Shown piece after piece: positions 12,062 to 18,983 of a DNA stretch of 64,000 nucleotides. The notes beneath the pieces were generated by a model that saw nothing but the letters and a program-made list of their open reading frames with translations, was not told where the DNA came from and did no database searches. Both the position numbers and the translations under genes were made by a program. This DNA is from Lichenihabitans psoromatis. Its GTDB lineage: Bacteria > Pseudomonadota > Alphaproteobacteria > Rhizobiales > Beijerinckiaceae. Location of the stretch: assembly GCF_004323635.1 (NCBI RefSeq), contig NZ_CP036515.1, positions 1,909,501 to 1,973,500 of the forward strand. The letters are read 5' to 3'. Numbering within the stretch: the stretch's first letter is position 1; each line of letters begins with the position of its first letter.

Positions 12062-12835
12062 ATGTATCTGGACCTCTTTCGCCTGCAGGGAAAAACCGCC
12101 GTCGTGACGGGCGGCGGCGGTGCGATCGGCCTTGCGACCTGCCATGCGCTTGCGGAAGCGGGCGCCAAGGTCATCGTTGCCGACATGCTGGGCGATGCGG
12201 CTCGCAAAAGCCAAGCGGAGTTGAAAGCGGCCGGGCATGCGGCCGACATGATCGAACTCGACGTCACGAAGCCCGATCAGGTCCGCAAGGCCGCCGACGA
12301 TCTGAACGCGACCTATGGCGCTGTCGACATCATGATCGCCAATGCGGGGATCGCGCGGTCGGGGACAAACGGCGAAGACGTGACGGACGAGCATTGGCTG
12401 AACGTCATCGACGTCAATTTGAACGGTGTCTTCTGGTGCTGCCGCGATTTCGGCAAGCATATGCTGAAGCGCGGGCACGGCAGCATCGTCACGGTCGGCT
12501 CCATGTCGGGTTTCATCGTCAATAAGCCCCAGCCGCAATCTTACTACAATGCCTCGAAGGCGGCGGTGCATCACCTCACCAAGTCGCTCGCGGCCGAATG
12601 GGGCCAGCGCGGCGTGCGGATCAATTCGGTGGCGCCGACCTATATCGAGACGCCGATGACGACCTTCGGCGGATCGGCTCCGGGCATGATGGATACTTGG
12701 CTCGAGATGACGCCGATGCACCGCATGGGCCAGCCGCGCGAGATCGCGTCGGTGATCTTGTTTCTGGCCTCTGAAGCCGCAAGCCTGATGACCGGGTCGG
12801 TCGTGGTCGCGGACGGCGGCTACACGGCCTGGTAG
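12062..12835 (+). CDS. SDR-family polyol dehydrogenase
   Basis: The 257-residue enzyme is a classical short-chain dehydrogenase. The NAD-binding glycine motif is TGGGGAIG (residues about 17-24), the NAG motif is IANAGIA, and the catalytic residues are visible as Ser in VGSMSG and the YxxxK of YYNASKAAV. ADMLG after the second strand suggests NAD+ rather than NADP+. Relatives include galactitol, sorbitol and D-arabinitol 2-dehydrogenases. As the last gene of the importer operon it would oxidise the imported sugar alcohol to a ketose. If that is D-xylulose (from D-arabinitol or xylitol), XylB at 4566-6020 completes the route. The substrate is not determinable from sequence. Confidence 0.85.
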   Translation: MYLDLFRLQGKTAVVTGGGGAIGLATCHALAEAGAKVIVADMLGDAARKSQAELKAAGHAADMIELDVTKPDQVRKAADDLNATYGAVDIMIANAGIARSGTNGEDVTDEHWLNVIDVNLNGVFWCCRDFGKHMLKRGHGSIVTVGSMSGFIVNKPQPQSYYNASKAAVHHLTKSLAAEWGQRGVRINSVAPTYIETPMTTFGGSAPGMMDTWLEMTPMHRMGQPREIASVILFLASEAASLMTGSVVVADGGYTAW

Positions 12836-12844
12836 GCCGGGACC

Positions 12845-14794
12845 TTACAGTCCGAGCATCGTGGGGGCGGGACGGACTACATCACGCCCCAGCAAGGAAT
12901 GGACGCGGAGCGGTGCCCGCGTCCCGCGGATCGTCACAGTATCGACCGCCATGAAGGCGAAGCGGTCGCCGGCGGCCTTGCGGATTGCGTCGCTGACCAG
13001 GATCGTGGTGCCGTAATCCTTGTTCAGGGCTTCGAGCCGCGCCGCGACATTCACGGTGTGACCCAGCACCGTGTAGCTGATCCGGTCGGCCGACCCGACA
13101 TGCCCGACCACCGCGTCGCCCGTATGCAGTCCGAACCGGGTCTGCAGGGCCGGCAAGCCCTCCTGGCAAAATCTCTCGTTCAGCTCCCCGACGCGCTTTG
13201 CCGCGGCGAGCGCGCCGACGCACCCCCGTTCGATATGATCGGCCTGCGGCTCCGGCGCGTTCCAGAACACCATGACGCTGTCGCCGATATACTTGTCGAT
13301 CGTCGCGCCCGAGGCGATCAACTCGCCCGCCACTGCCTCGAAATAGCGCGACATCTGCGCCATCAGGATCTCTGGATCGAGGCTCTCGGCGAGCCGGGTA
13401 AAGCCCGCAATGTCTGCAAACAGCACGGTGACGGGCTGACGCGCTCCTCCGAGCGCGGGGGATGCTTGATCGGCGACGATGCGGCGCACGATCTGGTTCG
13501 GCACGTAGCGGACGAAATTCTGAAGCGCGAGATCGAGCGTCACCACCGCCCCGGCGAGGTCTCTGATTTCCCTGATCCGCGATGCATTCGGCCGATGAAC
13601 GATTGGCCGAAACGCCATGATGCTGGACAGGTCGCGGGTGATCCGGCCGAGTGGCTGGGATAAGCCGCGTGCGGCCACGACCCCGACGAGAGCCGCGACC
13701 AGCACGGCGACCAGCCCGAGCTCCAGCGACCGCAGGCGCAATCGGTCAGCCGGACCGAGAATATCGGCAGCCGGGACCGTGAGGCCGAGCATCAAGCCGG
13801 TGCCGGGCATCGCGTTTTCGACCCGGCCGACATAGGAGGCGCCATCGACCCGGAACGAGAGATCGCGGCCGCTCCCCTCGCGTTGATAGGCGTCGGACAG
13901 TGACGCGAGGCTGGCAGAGCCAAGCGTGGTGAGGCGCGGCATGGCCTCGGGGCTGGTTGGTGGCGTCGGCAGCACGGACCCGAGCGGCGCGGCGCGCGCC
14001 ACCACGGTTCCGTCGCTTTGGAAGATCACGAGATCCTGCCGGGGCGACGATTGCATCTGGGTCAGAGCTCGATCGAGATTGGCCAAGGTGACGTCGAGGC
14101 CGAAAACGACGTCGGAGGCGCCGGCTGCGCGACGCGCCAGCGTGATGCCGATCTGCGGCATGTTGGTGAAGTGGTAGGGCGGGATCGATACGGTCCGGTT
14201 CTGGCCCAGGGCCGCCCGATACCAGGGACGCTCCCGCGCATCGAGGCTGGTCGGTGTCGGTTGACCTTGTCGCAACGTCGCTCCGGCATCGTCATAGAGC
14301 GTCCAGCGGAGCGTCATGCCATTTGGCGTTCGCTCAACCAGTTCGGCCGAATAGGCATGCGACTGTTCGGCCGCCAGCATGGTGTCGCTGGCGGGACCGT
14401 GCTGCACCAGGACCATGCTGCCGTCAGGGCGACCGATCTCGATGGCCATCACGGCGGGCGCCGTCGGCTCGATCGAGCGAAGAATCGACAGCAGCAAAGC
14501 AGCGGTTGCATCGGGCGTGTCGTCGGTGTGTGTCGTCAGCGCTGTGATGTCGAGCGCGATCGTCGCGGTCGCGAGGGGCGCCTCCGTTTCGCGCCGGACC
14601 TGCTGGGCCAGGGCGCTGAAGCGGGCGCTGGCTTCCTGTCGCGCCAAGGCAGAGACTTGGCGGTGGTTGAACCAGACGAGGCCACCCGCGGTTGCCACGA
14701 TGATCGAGCAGAAAACCGCCGCGAGCACGACCCGAAGGCCGATCGAGCGAGGGTGTCGGGTGCTTGGCGGAGCATGCTTCTGCAAATCGATCAT
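12845..14794 (-). CDS. Membrane-bound class III adenylate cyclase with periplasmic sensor domain
   Basis: The 649-residue protein has an N-terminal membrane helix (about 18-42) and a long periplasmic region (about 45-345) of Cache type (ARERPWYRAALGQ, IPPYHFTNMPQIGITLARR). A second helix follows (about 355-378), then a linker and a class III nucleotide cyclase domain (about 430-610). The first metal Asp is in VLFADIAGFTRLAE and the second in DKYIGDSVMVFW; the Lys in DKYIGD fits ATP as substrate, and NVAARLE supplies Asn and Arg. It would make cAMP in response to an extracellular small molecule. It is convergent with the polyol operon, with only 9 bp between stops, and no link between them can be shown. 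Confidence 0.9.
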   Translation of the reverse strand: MIDLQKHAPPSTRHPRSIGLRVVLAAVFCSIIVATAGGLVWFNHRQVSALARQEASARFSALAQQVRRETEAPLATATIALDITALTTHTDDTPDATAALLLSILRSIEPTAPAVMAIEIGRPDGSMVLVQHGPASDTMLAAEQSHAYSAELVERTPNGMTLRWTLYDDAGATLRQGQPTPTSLDARERPWYRAALGQNRTVSIPPYHFTNMPQIGITLARRAAGASDVVFGLDVTLANLDRALTQMQSSPRQDLVIFQSDGTVVARAAPLGSVLPTPPTSPEAMPRLTTLGSASLASLSDAYQREGSGRDLSFRVDGASYVGRVENAMPGTGLMLGLTVPAADILGPADRLRLRSLELGLVAVLVAALVGVVAARGLSQPLGRITRDLSSIMAFRPIVHRPNASRIREIRDLAGAVVTLDLALQNFVRYVPNQIVRRIVADQASPALGGARQPVTVLFADIAGFTRLAESLDPEILMAQMSRYFEAVAGELIASGATIDKYIGDSVMVFWNAPEPQADHIERGCVGALAAAKRVGELNERFCQEGLPALQTRFGLHTGDAVVGHVGSADRISYTVLGHTVNVAARLEALNKDYGTTILVSDAIRKAAGDRFAFMAVDTVTIRGTRAPLRVHSLLGRDVVRPAPTMLGL

Positions 14795-14859
14795 CGGCCC
14801 CTTCGGGGCCGATGTGTCTCAGGTCGAACGCCGCCGCGCAAGGCCGAACGGCTGAACGG

Positions 14860-15795
14860 TTAAAGCGCGAGCGCGCTCCGCGCCGAGGCGGGCCAAGCGG
14901 CGGGATCGAGGCCGTGGGTCCAGAACAGCGCGACCGCGAGCCGATCCATGCCAAAAGCGACGCAGCCGGTATGCGCGACGTTGCCGTCGGCATCCTCGAT
15001 GTTCCAGGTGGTCCCGAAATGATCGCGATGGGCATTGAAGCTCATGCAGGCGGTGGGCGACTCGACCGATTTCAGCGGCACCACCAGTTCGAACTTCAGC
15101 GCCTGGTGCAATTGGCTGAGCGCCATCACCTGACCGATCCGGCCGAAAAACGGATCGCTCGCGGTTTCGACGCGGCAGGGGAGCGCCAAGGCGTCGGCCA
15201 TCTCGTGTGCGCGGACCATCCAACGTTCCCGGAACGCATTCACGTCCTGCGGCGCGCCGATGCAGACATATTCGCGCATGCGGAAAGACTGTAGCCGGTC
15301 GAGATGCGGGGATGGCTCGTGGCGGAAGCAATCGCAGGCGACATCGAAGATCGCGCCACCCGCCGGCAACGGCCCCCGAGCCGCCACGATCGGGTAGACG
15401 GGGTAGCAGGCGGCTGGACTCAGCACGAGATCGGACGGCGAGAGCGCGCTCGTCCAATCGCCACCCTGCATGTGGCGGTCGGCAGCGGCCGAAATTTCGG
15501 CATCCGTGCCGTGCAGCGCGCAGACGCAGCCGAGCAGGTTGGGGAAGCTCTTCAGGTAACCATGCCGTTCGAGGTCGCGGCGGCTCATCACCGGCGGAAA
15601 GCGCAGCACCTCCGTGCCGGCTTCGCGCTGGCTTGAAATATAGGCCGCGAGCCGCTCGACTATCCCTTCATAGAGGCCGGTCCGGGCATATACGCCATCG
15701 ACGCCCATGGGCTGGAACAGCGCGTCCTTGATGGTGTCCTGCGTTCCCGTCGGGGCAACGAAGCCAAGGTGGCTAGGCCGCAAGGGAGCGTTCAT
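14860..15795 (-). CDS. Amino acid:[carrier protein] ligase (class II aminoacyl-tRNA synthetase-like)
   Basis: The 311-residue protein resembles the catalytic core of atypical seryl-tRNA synthetases but lacks the tRNA-binding arm. Such Bradyrhizobium enzymes activate glycine or alanine and load it onto a carrier protein's phosphopantetheine rather than onto tRNA. Class II motifs are visible: motif 2 region VACDCFRHEPS then RLQSFRMREYV, and motif 3 near GCVAFGMDRLAVALF. The zinc ligands of the family appear preserved as Cys130, Glu175 and Cys278, nearly the same positions as in the characterised homologue. ATG 15795 is favoured by a GGAG site; an ATG 15 nt upstream has none. It follows the acyl-CoA dehydrogenase homologue by 37 nt, and a carrier protein gene is divergent nearby. 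The final product is unknown. Confidence 0.87.
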   Translation of the reverse strand: MNAPLRPSHLGFVAPTGTQDTIKDALFQPMGVDGVYARTGLYEGIVERLAAYISSQREAGTEVLRFPPVMSRRDLERHGYLKSFPNLLGCVCALHGTDAEISAAADRHMQGGDWTSALSPSDLVLSPAACYPVYPIVAARGPLPAGGAIFDVACDCFRHEPSPHLDRLQSFRMREYVCIGAPQDVNAFRERWMVRAHEMADALALPCRVETASDPFFGRIGQVMALSQLHQALKFELVVPLKSVESPTACMSFNAHRDHFGTTWNIEDADGNVAHTGCVAFGMDRLAVALFWTHGLDPAAWPASARSALAL

Positions 15796-15832
15796 GGGGA
15801 TCTCCGACATGGATGGATGAAGGGCGTGGCGT

Positions 15833-17074
15833 TCAGCCGCCGAGTCCGGTGGGGACGGGCGTCATCAGGGTCGCGCTCGACAGGCTTGCGAGGATGCGAT
15901 CGTTGTTGATCATCAGCGGCGACGACAGAATATCGCGCAGCTGCCGGCTCACAGACGCTTCGCCGTCGTTCCGATAGCCGGACAGGCCGCAAGCGCGGAG
16001 GGCCGCCAGAACGGTCGCCACGGCGAGTTCGGACGCGTCGACCTTGAGGAGCGTGATCGCGGTCTGAAACACCATGGAGGTCATGATCGCATCGTCACGG
16101 ATGGCGTCCTCGTAGCGACGCGCCGACGAGGAGACTAGCGTTCGCAGCATGTTGAGCGTTGAGCTTGCCTTGGTGAAATGCGCGGCCCCAGGCGGCAGTT
16201 GACCGCTCGATTGCCGCATGGCCCGGCGGGTAAAGGCCTGTGCGCGCTCGACAGCCGCGGCTGCGATGCCGGCCCAGACGCCGGACCAGACGAGATGAGC
16301 GACCGGCGTCATGGTCTGGCCGTGGATGCGGTCGTAGGGCACCGGAAGGATCTGGTCCGCCACGCCCGACGCCATCATGTCGAAACCGACGCTGCACGTG
16401 CCACGCATCCCCATCGTGTCCCATCCGCTACCCTGGACGAGGTCGTAATCCGCCTTGAGGAAAACCGCGAGAACCTGATCGGAATGCGCCGCATCCTCAG
16501 AGCGGCGCGCCGTCGTCACGATGGCGTCGGCCTGCGCCCCATAGGAGATGACACTGGCATTGCGGTGAAGCGTGATGCGATCGCCGTCGCGGCAAATCGG
16601 AGCCACGCTGGATCGGACGTTGCCGCCGCCCTGACCCTCGGTGGTCGAGGAAGCGAACAGCAATTGGTCGGTGGCGAGCCGCGCCAGCACGGCGCGCTGC
16701 CAGGCATTGTCGCCGGCATGGCGCACCACGCAGGCGGCCTTCGTCTGGTGCATGGCATAGATCATCGCGGTCGAGGCGCAGGCGCGACCGAGGCGATAGC
16801 AGACGTCGACGACGGCGGGCAGGTCGACCTCTTCGCCGCCGAGATCGCTCGGGACGAGGATGCCGAACAGCCGTTGAGTGCGGATCGCCTCGATCGCTTC
16901 GGTTGGAAAACGTCCGTTGCGGTCGACGTCGACGGCATGAGCGGCGGCGATTTTGGCGACCGCATCGGCGCGCTGCGCCAGCGTGAGCGCCGGCACGGCG
17001 ATGTCGGTCGCGGCGACGGGTTTGGTCTCCGGGGCGCCGATCGGATCTGTCACAGCAAGGTCGAACATGGTCAT
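15833..17074 (-). CDS. Acyl-CoA dehydrogenase family protein of the carrier-protein cluster
   Basis: The 413-residue flavoprotein has the acyl-CoA dehydrogenase architecture: an N-terminal helical domain (residues about 30-140), a middle beta domain (TTEGQGGGNVRSS; GSGWDTMGMRGTCSVGFDM) and a C-terminal helical domain. The place where the family normally carries the catalytic Glu of a YEGT-like motif reads SPLMINNDRIL, so the usual base appears to be missing; some relatives place it elsewhere or are not dehydrogenases. It is the first gene of a two-gene operon with the amino acid:[carrier protein] ligase, so its substrate may be an aminoacyl thioester on the neighbouring carrier protein. That role is inference. 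A second ATG lies 6 nt downstream. Confidence 0.82.
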   Translation of the reverse strand: MTMFDLAVTDPIGAPETKPVAATDIAVPALTLAQRADAVAKIAAAHAVDVDRNGRFPTEAIEAIRTQRLFGILVPSDLGGEEVDLPAVVDVCYRLGRACASTAMIYAMHQTKAACVVRHAGDNAWQRAVLARLATDQLLFASSTTEGQGGGNVRSSVAPICRDGDRITLHRNASVISYGAQADAIVTTARRSEDAAHSDQVLAVFLKADYDLVQGSGWDTMGMRGTCSVGFDMMASGVADQILPVPYDRIHGQTMTPVAHLVWSGVWAGIAAAAVERAQAFTRRAMRQSSGQLPPGAAHFTKASSTLNMLRTLVSSSARRYEDAIRDDAIMTSMVFQTAITLLKVDASELAVATVLAALRACGLSGYRNDGEASVSRQLRDILSSPLMINNDRILASLSSATLMTPVPTGLGG

Positions 17075-17384
17075 GCCTGGTAAGAATACGGGCCGGCGCC
17101 GGCAGGAAGAACCGAAGCTACGGAGCAGCGCTCGCGACGGCCTACCTTAAGGCTTAGAAAATGAGGAAAATCAAATCTGCGCCCGCTTATACGCAACCGA
17201 TGCTGCTTGCGGTTAAGCAATGCTTATCAAAAGCTGAGCGTGAGCGTGAATCCGCCGCAAGCCGCTCGAGGCCGCTTCAAGCGGGTTTACAGAAACTTAG
17301 GCTGAACATGCTTTGTGGTTTGTTCGACGAGCGCGGCGGAGGTAGCCGACAGGCTCTGACCGAAGCGGCTTTGAGGACGTGACG
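17075..17384. promoter_or_regulatory. Divergent intergenic region of the carrier-protein cluster
   Basis: This 310-bp gene-free spacer separates the leftward dehydrogenase/ligase pair from the rightward carrier protein gene and must hold promoters for both. I see a perfect inverted repeat TAAGC-AAT-GCTTA at 17214-17226 in a locally AT-richer stretch, which is a possible operator, and no convincing RNA structure. Short open frames here have no coding character. Confidence 0.4.
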
Positions 17385-17645
17385 ATGGATCAAGCGGTTG
17401 AAACGACGGTCGGCCGTGTCGAAGCCGTGGTGGCCCGCATCCGTGCCGAAGGCGGCAAGACCACGCCGGTTGCAATCGACGATCGCCTCGTCGACGCCGG
17501 AATGACGTCGATGGATATGGTGTCGCTCATGCTGGCGATCGAAGCGGAATTCGACGTGACCATCCCGCCGAGCGACATTACTCCGGCCAACTTCCGCTCC
17601 ATCGCGACGATCGTGGCCATGATGGACCGTATCGGAGCCGCCTGA
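17385..17645 (+). CDS. Acyl/aminoacyl carrier protein
   Basis: The 86-residue protein is a small acidic carrier protein. The phosphopantetheine attachment site is Ser42 in DAGMTSMDMVSL, the equivalent of the classical DSL motif, followed by the helix III region FDVTIPPSDITPANFRSI. ATG 17385 has a GAGG site 8 nt upstream, and the GTG six bases earlier is too close to that site. It is not the housekeeping AcpP, whose gene normally sits between fabG and fabF. Its neighbours, an amino acid:[carrier protein] ligase and an acyl-CoA dehydrogenase homologue, indicate that it carries an amino acid thioester. A phosphopantetheinyl transferase would be required and is not in this window. Confidence 0.88.
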   Translation: MDQAVETTVGRVEAVVARIRAEGGKTTPVAIDDRLVDAGMTSMDMVSLMLAIEAEFDVTIPPSDITPANFRSIATIVAMMDRIGAA

Positions 17646-17668
17646 CGGATCGCTGCGTTAGCTCTGGC

Positions 17669-17917
17669 TCAGGGACGCTGGCACGCGATCGGGGTGGGCG
17701 TGCAGGCGATCCCCGGGGTCGAACAGGTCGCGGGGCCAGCGGCCGTGGCCGTGCAGGTGACGCAGCTATCGCTCCAGGCCTTGCACTGCGGGTTCTGCTG
17801 GCCGAAGGCCTGCACCGAGGTCCGAGGTGCGGCGGAGGTCGCCGAAAATCCATCGCCGAGCACGAGGCCGGGCGGCCCGAACACCATGAAACAAAGCAAC
17901 GACAGGCAGGGCATCAT
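17669..17917 (-). CDS. Small exported cysteine-rich protein of unknown function
   Basis: The 82-residue product has a hydrophobic N-terminus (residues about 1-22, MPCLSLLCFMVFGPPGLVLG) that looks like a signal peptide. The short mature part has six cysteines (45, 52, 55, 65, 72, 79) spaced by Pro/Thr/Ala, which suggests disulfides or metal binding in the periplasm. Similar short Cys-patterned proteins occur in other Rhizobiales, but I know no function. It is convergent with the carrier protein gene (23 bp between stops) and divergent from prmA. Codon use resembles its neighbours. An alternative ATG lies one codon downstream. Confidence 0.6.
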   Translation of the reverse strand: MMPCLSLLCFMVFGPPGLVLGDGFSATSAAPRTSVQAFGQQNPQCKAWSDSCVTCTATAAGPATCSTPGIACTPTPIACQRP

Positions 17918-18048
17918 GGGGATTCGGCCTCGATTGGTCTACCGCGACGTTGGAGCATGATCGGGGCCGAAAGTCAGGCGCTTTCGTCCGTGCTGCTCCT
18001 TGGCGATCGTGACGCGAGCCCCCGGCGGCGTGACAGGGTCGTCCCGGC

Positions 18049-18969
18049 ATGCTAGCCGACGGAATGCTCGAAGGTCTTCCCCCCAACAACGCCGCCCACC
18101 TGCTTCGTCTCGTCTGCGACGAGCATACGGCGCGCGCCGTGGCCGATGCGGTCGTCGAGACGTTTGATCCCGCCGAGACTGCGGCCGCCGCCTTTGAGGA
18201 CGAGGGCGACCCGTCGGTCAACAAGGCCTGGACCGTTGAAATCTATTTCGGCCAAGCCCCAGACCAGGACCGCATCCGCACCCTGATCGCTGCCGTGGTC
18301 GGGCCGGAGGCGGCTGCAGGGCTGACATTCGGACAGGTCGCCGAGCAGGATTGGGTCGCGGCCTCACTCGAAGGGCTTGGCGTCGTTCGGGCCGGGCGCT
18401 TCATCCTTCATGGGAGCCATGACCGTCACCGCGTCCGCGCCAACGACGTGCCCCTCGAAATCGAGGCTGCTTTGGCGTTTGGCACCGGCCATCACGGGAC
18501 GACACGCGGCTGCTTGCTGATGCTGGACGCGATCCTCAAGCGGCGTCGTCCGCAGCATATTCTGGATGTGGGGACCGGCACCGGTGTGCTGGCGATCGCG
18601 GCCGCCAAGGCTCTCCATCAACGCGTGGCGGCCGGCGATATCGATCCGGTCGCGGTTCATGCCGCCTGGGCCAATGCCAAGCTGAACGGCGCCGCGCCCT
18701 ATGCCCGCCCCGTGGTCGCGACGGGCTTACGCAGCCCAGCGCTTCGCGCCGGCGCGCCTTACGACCTCATCTTCGCCAATATCCTGGCTAAGCCGCTGCG
18801 GCTGCTGGCGCCCTCGATCCGGGATGTCGCGGCGCGGGGAGGCGACCTCGTTCTGTCTGGCCTGCTGGCCCGCGACGTGCCCGGGATCCTGTCGAGCTAT
18901 GCGTCGCAGGGCTACGCCTTGCGGCGGCGCATCGATCTCGAAGGGTGGGCGACGCTGCTGCTCGGCTAA
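18049..18969 (+). CDS. prmA: Ribosomal protein L11 methyltransferase
   Basis: PrmA methylates ribosomal protein L11 with SAM in the cytoplasm. The 306-residue length is usual for the family. Residues about 1-90 form the substrate-recognition domain. The catalytic domain follows, with the PrmA-specific LAFGTGHHGTTRGCLLML, SAM motif I ILDVGTGTGVLAIAAAK, GDIDPVAVHAAWANAK and the active-site DLIFANILAKPLRLLAP (the NPxx-like NILA motif). It converges on putA; the two stop codons are built into one hairpin. Confidence 0.95.
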   Translation: MLADGMLEGLPPNNAAHLLRLVCDEHTARAVADAVVETFDPAETAAAAFEDEGDPSVNKAWTVEIYFGQAPDQDRIRTLIAAVVGPEAAAGLTFGQVAEQDWVAASLEGLGVVRAGRFILHGSHDRHRVRANDVPLEIEAALAFGTGHHGTTRGCLLMLDAILKRRRPQHILDVGTGTGVLAIAAAKALHQRVAAGDIDPVAVHAAWANAKLNGAAPYARPVVATGLRSPALRAGAPYDLIFANILAKPLRLLAPSIRDVAARGGDLVLSGLLARDVPGILSSYASQGYALRRRIDLEGWATLLLG

Positions 18970-18983
18970 GCGTATGACGCTTA
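18967..18983. terminator. Hairpin formed by the two convergent stop codons of prmA and putA
   Basis: TAAGCGT-ATG-ACGCTTA is a perfect 7-bp inverted repeat. Its left arm begins with the prmA stop TAA, and its right arm ends with the complement of the putA stop TAA. It has no U-run, so if it is a bidirectional terminator it is a weak one, or it protects both 3' ends. Confidence 0.45.

Noticed and set aside
17161..17382. 73-residue frame in the divergent spacer before the carrier protein gene
   Set aside because: No ribosome-binding site, no conserved pattern, and it would end directly at the carrier protein's translation signals.
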